Shown: positions 6,471 to 12,228 of the stretch, piece by piece
Numbering within the stretch: position 1 is the first letter of the stretch
Layout of the letters: every line of letters starts with the position of its first letter
Assembly: GCA_020852775.1 (NCBI GenBank)
Contig: JADZAD010000309.1
Location: 1-15,663, forward strand
Length of the DNA: 15,663 bases
DNA from: Anaerolineae bacterium
GTDB taxonomy: Bacteria; Chloroflexota; Anaerolineae; Aggregatilineales; UBA3940
Reading direction: 5' to 3'
Position numbers and translations under genes: made by a program
The notes under the pieces: model-generated
Databases searched by the model: none
What the model was told of the DNA's origin: nothing
Seen by the model: only the letters and a program-made list of their open reading frames with translations

Positions 6471-7547
6471 ATGCAGTTCAATCTCTGGCTGATCTTTCTC
6501 ACCGGGCTGACGACCGGCGGCCTGACCTGTCTTGCGATTCAGGGTGGGCTGCTGGCGACGGCGGTGACTCGCCCGGTGACGGTCGAAGTGGCTGCACAGA
6601 AGTCTCATCGCAGGGGACGGGGACAGGCACCGGCTCAGGCCATGACAGGTGTGGCGATGAGCCGCAACCTGTGGCCGGTCGTGTGGTTCCTCGCCGCCAA
6701 GCTGCTTGCCTATACCGTGCTGGGGGCGCTGCTCGGCCTGCTGGGCTCGGTGGTGCAGATCACCCCGCGGACGCAGGCTGTCCTGCAGTTCGTCGCCGGT
6801 ATCTTCCTGCTGGGCACGGCGCTTAACCTGCTGAACGTGCACCCGATCTTCCGCTACTTTGCCATCCAGCCACCGCGCGCGCTGACCCGCCTGATCCGCA
6901 ACCAGTCGAAGAGCGACGAGGTCTTTACCCCCGCGCTGCTCGGCCTGATGACGGTCTTCATCCCGTGCGGCACGACACAGGCGATGATGCTCACGGCGAT
7001 CAGCACGCTTAACCCGCTGCTGGGGGCAGCGGTGATGTTCGCCTTCGTGCTCGGCACGTCACCCACCTTCCTTGTGCTCGGCTTCCTTGCCACGCAGATG
7101 CGTGGCAAGCTGCAGAAAGGCTTCGCCATGGCGACGGCGGTGCTGATCGCGGTGCTGGGGCTGGCATCAATCGACACCAGCATGCGGCTGGCGGGGATGC
7201 CGTTCGTGCCCAGCCAGGCAATTGCCCGCGCCTTTGAGAGCTCAGGTGTGGCCGCCCCCCGTGCCCGTGAAGCTGGGGATGTGCAGGAGCTGACGATCCG
7301 TGCCGAGAACTTCGGGTATGCGCCTGCGCTGGCGGTGGCCCGCAGCGGCGTGCCGGTGCGCCTGAGCGTCACGACGGACAATACGACAGGCTGTACCCGG
7401 CTCTTCACCATACCGAGCCTGAACGTGCAGGAAGTGCTGCCGCAAACAGGCGTGGTCACCATCGACCTGCCTGCACTACCGCAGGGTGACCTGGTGTTCT
7501 CCTGTGGGATGGGCATGTACGGCGGCGTGATTCGCGTGGAGGGCTAG
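6471..7547 (+). CDS. TauE/SafE-like membrane protein with C-terminal cupredoxin domain
   Basis: A 358-residue protein starting at the ATG at 6471, one base after the ACT gene stop. An upstream in-frame start at 6420 would lie inside the ACT gene and is unlikely. About six membrane segments fill residues 6-235, with FIPCGTTQAMM (163-173, Cys166) as the family-like P-C-G motif. An N-terminal GLTTGGLTCLAIQGG (12-26, Cys20) resembles the first helix of the TauE/SafE/DsbD_2 group but lacks its usual second cysteine. A basic loop occupies 43-52. Residues about 270-358 form a cupredoxin-like domain with TTGCTRLF (Cys308) and FSCGMGMYGG (Cys345, Met347, Met349), plausible copper ligands facing outside. 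With CopZ next door this points to copper or other soft-metal transport or delivery. In some bacteria an HMA domain is fused to this arrangement; here it is a separate gene. Direction of transport is unknown. Confidence 0.82.
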   Translation: MQFNLWLIFLTGLTTGGLTCLAIQGGLLATAVTRPVTVEVAAQKSHRRGRGQAPAQAMTGVAMSRNLWPVVWFLAAKLLAYTVLGALLGLLGSVVQITPRTQAVLQFVAGIFLLGTALNLLNVHPIFRYFAIQPPRALTRLIRNQSKSDEVFTPALLGLMTVFIPCGTTQAMMLTAISTLNPLLGAAVMFAFVLGTSPTFLVLGFLATQMRGKLQKGFAMATAVLIAVLGLASIDTSMRLAGMPFVPSQAIARAFESSGVAAPRAREAGDVQELTIRAENFGYAPALAVARSGVPVRLSVTTDNTTGCTRLFTIPSLNVQEVLPQTGVVTIDLPALPQGDLVFSCGMGMYGGVIRVEG

Positions 7548-7550
7548 ACG

Positions 7551-7772
7551 ATGCCAGAGAAGCAGCAGTTCAAGGTGGAAGGCATGCACTGTTCCGGCTG
7601 TGTGATGGCGGTCGAGGCGGCGCTGGAAGACCTGCCGGGCGTGAAGTCGGCGAAGGCGAATTATGTCCGCGCCGTTGCGGAAGTTGAGTACGATGCGGGG
7701 CAGGTCAGCCAGCAGCAGATGGCCGAGGCGCTGCAAGAGATCGGCTACACGCTGGTGGTCAGTCTCCAGTAG
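7551..7772 (+). CDS. CopZ-type heavy-metal-associated (HMA) metallochaperone
   Basis: A 73-residue single HMA domain with the metal-binding MHCSGC motif at residues 12-17 (Cys14, Cys17). It follows the family's beta-alpha-beta-beta-alpha-beta layout, with LEDLPGVKSAKANY after helix one and LQEIGYTLVV near the end. Such proteins carry Cu(I) (or another soft metal) in the cytoplasm to pumps or regulators. Met before the first Cys and Tyr near the C-terminus are common in Cu(I) chaperones. It follows the TauE-cupredoxin gene by three bases, with GGAGGG at 7538-7543 as ribosome-binding site, and is the last gene before a strong terminator. The stop codon TAG lies inside a heptamer repeat tract (7763-7790). 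The natural partner is the upstream membrane protein. Confidence 0.92.
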   Translation: MPEKQQFKVEGMHCSGCVMAVEAALEDLPGVKSAKANYVRAVAEVEYDAGQVSQQQMAEALQEIGYTLVVSLQ

Positions 7773-7790
7773 CCAGTCCCCAGTCTCCAG
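7763..7790. repeat. Four tandem TNNCCAG heptamers
   Basis: TCTCCAG, TAGCCAG, TCCCCAG and TCTCCAG follow one another without gaps, and TGGTCAG at 7756-7762 looks like a degenerate fifth copy. In rotated form the consensus matches the CCCCAGT-type short tandemly repeated repetitive (STRR) heptamers known from cyanobacteria. The second unit contains the stop codon of the CopZ-type gene. Confidence 0.7.
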
Positions 7791-7801
7791 TGAAACAATG
7801 T

Positions 7802-7827
7802 GGGTACGCGAGAGCGTACCCCTTTTT
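7802..7827 (+). terminator. Intrinsic terminator of the ACT/TauE/CopZ operon
   Basis: Perfect 8-bp stem GGGTACGC / GCGTACCC closed by a GAGA (GNRA-type) tetraloop and followed by CTTTTT. The T-run touches the stop codon of the convergent methyltransferase gene at 7829, so the element may also help end that transcript, although the minus-strand side lacks a T-run. Confidence 0.88.
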
Positions 7828-7828
7828 G

Positions 7829-8596
7829 TCAGCCGAGCGGAGGGAGATAGGCTCGCACAGTGAACTCGCCGGGCACGTCGAGTACGGTGTCCAGGCCGCC
7901 GTGGTGCTCCTCAATCTCGGTACGCAGGTCAGCGAGCTTGCGCTGCAAAGCCTCATCGGACATACGCCAGGTGCTCGACCACACCCGGCGCTCCGCCTGC
8001 CCGTAGAACGTCCGCAGGGAAACGGAAGCGGTGTAGTGATGCGTCTGCCGCTCCCCGATCGGTCGCCAGCCGGATTCCTCAAGGAACGTCTCCCGGCGCT
8101 CCTGCGGCACACCAATATTGGGTGGGCGGCTCTCGGAGCGGTTGAAGGCATCATACAACCCGGCCGGGCGCACAATCCCACCGTTACCATGCACCAGCCG
8201 CGCCCCCGGCCTGAGCACACGGGCGGCCTCCCGCAGAGCCTCTTCCCAGCGATCCACCAGGTGGAAGATATGTACCGCTACCAGCGCGTCGAAGCGATGG
8301 GCGGGGAAGGGCAGGCGGCTGATGTCTGCCTGCGCCACGTAGACAGCCTCGCCATTGCGCCTGGCACACAGCCGGTCGAGCATCCCGCGAGATAGGTCAA
8401 CACCGGTAATGCTGTGGACGTGCGGCGCGAGTGGCAGGGCGATGCGTCCGGTCCCGATGCCGATTTCCAGCACACGGCTTTCTGGCTGAATACCAGCCAC
8501 GCGAGCAATCAGCGCGGCGATCGGCGCGGCCTGCCCGGGCGCGAAGCCCCGCGTCTCATCATAGAATTCCACGGCACGATCAAATACGACTGACAC
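7829..8596 (-). CDS. Class I SAM-dependent methyltransferase
   Basis: A 255-residue Rossmann-fold methyltransferase. The SAM-binding motif I is VLEIGIGTGRIALPLA (42-57), the acidic residue after strand two is Asp67 in GVDLSRGML, and Asp91 in QADISRLPFP marks the adenine-side loop. The post-motif VAVHIFHLVDRW and VLRPGARLVHGNG follow the Methyltransf_11 pattern. The C-terminal part is not informative and the substrate is unknown. The frame is open further upstream to 8641, but the GTG at 8596 is preferred: GGGGAGG lies just before it and after the stop of the MFS gene, leaving a 13-base gap. It is therefore the second gene of an MFS-methyltransferase operon, so it may modify the compound the pump exports or simply be co-regulated. 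It ends next to the shared terminator at 7802-7827. Confidence 0.85.
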   Translation of the reverse strand: MSVVFDRAVEFYDETRGFAPGQAAPIAALIARVAGIQPESRVLEIGIGTGRIALPLAPHVHSITGVDLSRGMLDRLCARRNGEAVYVAQADISRLPFPAHRFDALVAVHIFHLVDRWEEALREAARVLRPGARLVHGNGGIVRPAGLYDAFNRSESRPPNIGVPQERRETFLEESGWRPIGERQTHHYTASVSLRTFYGQAERRVWSSTWRMSDEALQRKLADLRTEIEEHHGGLDTVLDVPGEFTVRAYLPPLG

Positions 8597-8609
8597 CGCA
8601 TCCCTCCCC

Positions 8610-10025
8610 TTATGCTGCGCCGCCCCGCGCCAACCCGGCACTCATGTCCGCTTCGCGGCCAGGCTTGATCAGCATCAGTGACAGGCCAAGCAGCAGCGCC
8701 AGCAGCAGGCCGCCCGCCAGGAACGGCGCGGTCGAGCCCAGCCACTGGAAAATCGCCCCCATCAGCAGCGGGGCAAGAGCGTTCGCGCCGCTGTAGAAAG
8801 CCGCGCTGATCCCCAGCGTTCCACCGACTTCATCACTGTCCACGCGCTTGGTGATCAGGCTGTTGATCGCCGGCTGGAGGATGCCGCCGCCGAGTGACGC
8901 CGGGATCATGGCGACCAGCAGCCACGCCAGGCCAAGCCAGCCGGTATTCTCATCCGGAGGCAGCGGCACGGGGACACTCTCCGTGGTGGGGTTCTCGTGT
9001 GCGCGCATCTCACCGCTGGCGAGCTCGGATGTCATTCGTTCCTGTGAGTACCACGGCACGGGCTGACGAGGGGCCAGGGAGGTCAGGATCAGCCCGACGG
9101 CGAGGGTGCCGAGTCCGAGGTAGATCAGGCGGCGGTCGCCGAGGCGCTTCGCCCACTGGCCAACAAAATAGCCTTGTACAGCCACGACGATCACGCCGAC
9201 GTACACGAACAGCCCGGAGTTATCCGAGGCACTCATGCCGAGGCGGTTGAGGGTGAAGAGCGAGAGGAACTGCTCGAAGCCGCCGAAGGCGATCTGCTGC
9301 GCGAACATCAACACCAGCAGCAGGCCGATCTCCGGGTGGCCCAGTGCACGGATCATCGCGCCGAAGCTGAAGGCTCCGGCCTTCTGGCCTCCCTCTGATC
9401 GCTTTGCGGCCAGTGCTGCGCGGCGCTCCGCGGGGAGGGTCTCCTCAAACCAGAACAGGGTGAGCAGGATCGAGAGCAGGGAGAAACCCGCCGCCACGAA
9501 CGCGGGAACATGGTAGTTGTTGCCACTGGCAGCCAGTGACACGAAGGCGATGATCGGGCCGATCACAAATCCCAGCCCGAAGGCCGCTCCGATCAGGCCG
9601 AGCCCCTGTGTGCGGGTCTTCTCCGTTGTGCTGTCGCTGATCGCGGCCTGCGCGGTGGAGATGTTTGCGCCGGAGAGGCCATCGATCAGCCGGGCGAGGA
9701 AGAGCAGCCACAGCGCGTCAGCGAAGCCGAGCACGATGAAGCCTGCGAAGGTCCCGATCTGGCTGATGACGAGCACCGGCTTACGCCCGAAGCGGTCGGA
9801 GAGCCGGCCCAGCAGGGGGGCGCCGATGAACTGCATCACCGGGTAGGCCGCCCCCAGCAGCCCGATGGTGAAGGCGCTGGCCTGCAGCGATACGGCATAC
9901 AGCGGAAGCAGGGGAATGATGATCGTCAGGCCGAGCAGGTCAATCAGGACGATTACGAAAATCGGCAGGATGCGCCTGAAATCGAGCTTCTCTTCAGAGA
10001 CTGGAACAGCGGACGTGTCAGACAT
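8610..10025 (-). CDS. MFS transporter, TetA-like drug/proton antiporter family
   Basis: A 471-residue polytopic membrane protein with about twelve helices. The MFS motif A GRLSDRFGRKP lies at residues 73-83 (loop 2-3), LARLIDGLSGANI at 110-122 follows the R-x-D-G pattern of helix 4, and GFVIGPIIAF at 152-161 resembles motif C of drug antiporters. This suggests proton-driven export of a small molecule; the substrate is not predictable. Between the presumed helices 9 and 10 is an unusually long hydrophilic stretch (about 319-362, rich in Pro, Glu and Ser) facing outside. The ATG at 10025 is preferred over a TTG at 10058, though its ribosome-binding site is weak (CAGG). The stop is 13 bases before the methyltransferase start. 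Confidence 0.9.
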   Translation of the reverse strand: MSDTSAVPVSEEKLDFRRILPIFVIVLIDLLGLTIIIPLLPLYAVSLQASAFTIGLLGAAYPVMQFIGAPLLGRLSDRFGRKPVLVISQIGTFAGFIVLGFADALWLLFLARLIDGLSGANISTAQAAISDSTTEKTRTQGLGLIGAAFGLGFVIGPIIAFVSLAASGNNYHVPAFVAAGFSLLSILLTLFWFEETLPAERRAALAAKRSEGGQKAGAFSFGAMIRALGHPEIGLLLVLMFAQQIAFGGFEQFLSLFTLNRLGMSASDNSGLFVYVGVIVVAVQGYFVGQWAKRLGDRRLIYLGLGTLAVGLILTSLAPRQPVPWYSQERMTSELASGEMRAHENPTTESVPVPLPPDENTGWLGLAWLLVAMIPASLGGGILQPAINSLITKRVDSDEVGGTLGISAAFYSGANALAPLLMGAIFQWLGSTAPFLAGGLLLALLLGLSLMLIKPGREADMSAGLARGGAA

Positions 10026-10082
10026 TGATGGAACCTGATTCTGGGTGCGGGAAGGCAAAAGGTGAGGTGATTCTACATGGAA

Positions 10083-10105
10083 AGGAGCGCATTACTCGCG
10101 CTCCT
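10083..10105 (-). terminator. Hairpin between the small membrane protein and MFS genes
   Basis: Perfect 8-bp stem AGGAGCGC / GCGCTCCT with a 7-base loop, followed on the minus strand by TTTCC. It is a weak terminator candidate lying about 60 bases before the MFS start. Confidence 0.4.
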
Positions 10106-10108
10106 CAG

Positions 10109-10151
10109 AAAAACCGGAAGCCGCCCGCGGGCAGGTATGGTGTCCGCGGGC
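10109..10151 (-). terminator. GC-rich hairpin with downstream T-run after the small membrane protein gene
   Basis: Inverted repeat GCCCGCGG / CCGCGGGC (10123-10130 and 10144-10151) with a 13-base loop. On the minus strand it is followed after nine bases by TTTTT (10113-10109). The spacing to the T-run is longer than ideal, so this is a likely but imperfect terminator for the gene ending at 10196. Confidence 0.45.
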
Positions 10152-10195
10152 GATCTGGCAGCTAATCGTTAAGCGCCAACGGCCAACCGCTGACT

Positions 10196-10609
10196 TCAGA
10201 ACCAGCGATTGCCTGGCAGTACACTGACGCCGATGAAGACCAGCACCAGCACACCGATCACCGCAAACAGACCGTTGCGGTAACGTATGGATGCGGCCTT
10301 GTCCTTCCACAGGCGGGAAGGCAGATGTGCGACGATCGTAGCGATCAACATCACCGTCAGGTGTTCAACCTGCTGCCGCGGGAAGCCGCCGGCTGACCAT
10401 ATCGACCAGAAGGCGATCAGCTGGATCAGGCCGATCAGCACGTTCAGGTCCATCAGGCCGCTGAAGGCCGAGAAGCTGATGCTGCTGAAGCGGTCATACT
10501 CACTTTTCTGGACAAGGCCGAGGACGTGCTTGACGAGTACGACCAGTGCCGCGAGGATCACCAGCCAGCGTACCCCGGAGTGGGTCTCGATCAGGATCAT
10601 CTGAAGCAT
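10196..10609 (-). CDS. Uncharacterised four-helix membrane protein
   Basis: A 137-residue integral membrane protein with about four hydrophobic helices (roughly 14-33, 48-72, 80-96 and 107-131). I do not recognise a named family, although the opening THSGVRWLVILAAL resembles small conserved membrane proteins of several phyla. Histidines occur at 10 and 28, at either end of helix one, and at 83 and 95, at either end of helix three. Helices one and three cross in the same direction, so these could pair across the bilayer as cofactor ligands, which is speculation. The ATG at 10609 is chosen because GGGAGA precedes it; an ATG at 10645 is also in frame but has no ribosome-binding site. Its own promoter (10683-10710) and hairpins on both sides suggest a monocistronic unit. 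Function unknown. Confidence 0.72.
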   Translation of the reverse strand: MLQMILIETHSGVRWLVILAALVVLVKHVLGLVQKSEYDRFSSISFSAFSGLMDLNVLIGLIQLIAFWSIWSAGGFPRQQVEHLTVMLIATIVAHLPSRLWKDKAASIRYRNGLFAVIGVLVLVFIGVSVLPGNRWF

Positions 10610-10652
10610 GCGGAGCGTCTCCCTGAGTGGGTAGGCAGAGCACATGGAAAGG

Positions 10653-10676
10653 TGCCTGTACTGTAGGGGACAGGCA
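10653..10676. promoter_or_regulatory. Operator-like palindrome at the transcription start of the small membrane protein gene
   Basis: Perfect inverted repeat TGCCTGT / ACAGGCA with a 10-base spacer. It begins at about +1 of the promoter at 10683-10710. The octamer TGTACTGT occurs inside it (10657-10664) and again over the -10 region (10685-10692). This layout suits a repressor site but is unproven. Confidence 0.35.
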
Positions 10677-10682
10677 AAACGG

Positions 10683-10710
10683 ATTGTACTGTGCGGAAGA
10701 TCAAAGTCAA
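10683..10710 (-). promoter_or_regulatory. Promoter of the four-helix membrane protein gene
   Basis: Minus-strand TTGACT (10710-10705) and TACAAT (10688-10683) are separated by 16 bases, which is close to the primary sigma-factor consensus. The predicted start of transcription is near 10676. The -35 box lies four bases beyond the mscL terminator stem. Confidence 0.6.
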
Positions 10711-10713
10711 GAT

Positions 10714-10752
10714 ACCGGAGGGCCCACCAATCAGAATAGTGGGCCCTCCGGT
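10714..10752 (-). terminator. Terminator hairpin of mscL
   Basis: Perfect 14-bp stem ACCGGAGGGCCCAC / GTGGGCCCTCCGGT with an 11-base loop, seven bases after the mscL stop. The minus-strand tail TATCTTGACTTTG is only moderately T-rich. The stem is symmetric, so it may stop transcription from either side. Confidence 0.7.
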
Positions 10753-10759
10753 GCAGAGA

Positions 10760-11215
10760 TCAGCCTTTGCTGAGTTCAGAGGTGCAGTTCGGGCAGCGGG
10801 TGGCGTCGATGTGGATCGCGGTACGGCAGTACGGGCAGTCTTTGGTCGTTGGCACGGCTGCAGGGGCAGGTGTGGGTTTCTTCGCTGCTTCCTGCGCCTG
10901 ATTGAAGGCCTTGACGATCAGGAAGATGACGAAAGCGACGATCAGGAAGTTGATGATGGTGTTGATGAACGCGCCGTAGTTGAGCGTCGCCGCGCCCGCT
11001 TCTTTCGCTGCTGCCAGCGATGCATATTCCTGCCCACTGAGGTTGATGTAGAGTTTGCTGAAATCGACCTTGCCGAGTAGCAGGCCGATCGACGGCATGA
11101 TGACGTCATTCACCAGCGACGAGACGATCTGGCCAAACGCGCCGCCGATGATAATACCAACGGCCAGGTCGAGGACGTTGCCGCGCATGACGAACTTACC
11201 GAATTCCTTGAACAT
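10760..11215 (-). CDS. mscL: Large-conductance mechanosensitive channel MscL with C-terminal zinc ribbon
   Basis: A 151-residue MscL, the homopentameric inner-membrane channel that opens under osmotic downshock. FKEFGKFVMRGNVLDLAVG (2-20) is the classic N-terminal helix and start of TM1, followed by IIIGGAFGQIVSSLVNDVIMP (21-41). TM2 is about 82-102 (FINTIINFLIVAFVIFLIVKAF). The C-terminus departs from the E. coli form: after a Pro/Ala linker comes CPYC (Cys127, Cys130) and CPNC (Cys141, Cys144), a small zinc-ribbon motif in the cytoplasm. The ATG at 11215 is supported by AAAGGAG and by homology; the frame is open upstream to 11248 without support. It has its own promoter and a strong terminator hairpin. 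Confidence 0.96.
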   Translation of the reverse strand: MFKEFGKFVMRGNVLDLAVGIIIGGAFGQIVSSLVNDVIMPSIGLLLGKVDFSKLYINLSGQEYASLAAAKEAGAATLNYGAFINTIINFLIVAFVIFLIVKAFNQAQEAAKKPTPAPAAVPTTKDCPYCRTAIHIDATRCPNCTSELSKG

Positions 11216-11256
11216 GTCCGGTGCTCCTTTGTCAGGCCTGATGATCAACTGGCTTC

Positions 11257-11285
11257 ACTATAGAGCACTCGGCGCGGTCGGGCAA
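11257..11285 (-). promoter_or_regulatory. Promoter of mscL
   Basis: Minus-strand TTGCCC (11285-11280) and TATAGT (11262-11257) are separated by an ideal 17 bases. The predicted start is near 11250, 35 bases upstream of the ATG. No convincing terminator separates it from the sugar operon that ends at 11300, so read-through into mscL is possible. Confidence 0.6.
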
Positions 11286-11299
11286 GTCCCGGCCAGGGG

Positions 11300-12217
11300 C
11301 TATCTCATCCGCCGGGCATGAACGTGCATCCGGCCACTGGCCCGCAGCAGCCCGGAGAGTACGCCGAGCGGCAGGAAAAGCGCCAGGGCGAGCGGGTTGT
11401 CGATATCCACCAGCCGGGCGACCGCGCGGCTGGTGCCGTTATTGAGCAGCACGTTCTTGAAGCCGAGAATCCAGTCGTTCGGGATGTACGGGAAATCGAT
11501 GTGATCCAGCTCAAACCCGGTTGCGGCCAGCATCTTCTTCAGCGTGGCCTGCGGATAGTTGAAGAAATGCCGCGGAATTTCATGCCCGAACCAGTGCCGC
11601 CCGTAAACCCTCGCATCGAGCGAATCCGGGTTAGGGATCGAAAAGATAAACGCCCCACCCGGTTTCAGGATACGCGCGGCCTCGCGTAGTGTCTCCATCG
11701 GGTTGGGGACATGTTCGAGGACGTAGCGCATAATCACGAGGTCGAACTGCTGGTCGGCGAAATGGCCGCCGAGGATGTCGCCCTGGATCACATCAAGGTG
11801 GTAACGTTCGTTTGCCAGCCTGACAGCTTCGGGGTTGTACTCCACCCCGACGAGGTTCCGGCAGCCACGTAACCGCAGTTCGTTCAGGTATTCACCCGTC
11901 GCGCAGCCCACTTCGAGGATATGCCCGTCACGCCCGGCCAACGCGATATGCCGACGCAGTTCGGGCTTCCAGACCTGCCGGCGCACAGCGAGAAACCAGC
12001 CCTTACCGGTATCGACATACGAGTCGTATTCCGGGGGGTACATCTTGAGAATCTCTTCCTCGGTATCCGGGCGTGGGTTGAGGTACCACAGGCCGCATTC
12101 ATCACACTGCTGGACAGCGTGCTCGTGTGTATAGTACGGGAAGAGCATATCCGTGCCGCGGTAAAGGACGGTGGCTTTATCTGACCCGCAGAAGGCGCAG
12201 GTAGTGATCTCTTTCAC
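11300..12217 (-). CDS. Class I SAM methyltransferase with N-terminal zinc ribbon (sugar-cluster type)
   Basis: A 305-residue protein. Residues 7-41 carry a zinc-ribbon-like CxxC pair (Cys7/Cys10 and Cys38/Cys41, then GLWYLNPRP), a frequent front end of methyltransferases in polysaccharide and secondary-metabolite loci. The SAM site is ILEVGCATGEYL (100-111), with Glu126 after strand two and Asp147 in QGDIL. VLEHVPNP (166-173) and ARILKPGGAFIFSIPN (181-196) complete the Methyltransf_11/23 pattern. A hydrophobic stretch at about 276-291 could attach it to the membrane. The GTG start at 12217 follows GAGAGG, which overlaps the carbamoyltransferase stop codon (TGAGAGG), showing tight coupling. 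The likely role is O- or C-methylation of a sugar made or transferred by the upstream genes; the acceptor is not known. Confidence 0.86.
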   Translation of the reverse strand: MKEITTCAFCGSDKATVLYRGTDMLFPYYTHEHAVQQCDECGLWYLNPRPDTEEEILKMYPPEYDSYVDTGKGWFLAVRRQVWKPELRRHIALAGRDGHILEVGCATGEYLNELRLRGCRNLVGVEYNPEAVRLANERYHLDVIQGDILGGHFADQQFDLVIMRYVLEHVPNPMETLREAARILKPGGAFIFSIPNPDSLDARVYGRHWFGHEIPRHFFNYPQATLKKMLAATGFELDHIDFPYIPNDWILGFKNVLLNNGTSRAVARLVDIDNPLALALFLPLGVLSGLLRASGRMHVHARRMR

Positions 12218-12228
12218 GGCGAATCCTC

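Noticed and set aside
8597..8641. Upstream GTG start for the methyltransferase at 8641
   Set aside because: It would overlap the MFS gene, whereas the GTG at 8596 has GGGGAGG in front and begins with the expected FDRAVEFYD segment.
11281..11299. Short inverted repeat (CGGG-N5-CCCG) after the sugar operon as a terminator
   Set aside because: The core is only four base pairs, there is no T-run, and it overlaps the mscL -35 box.
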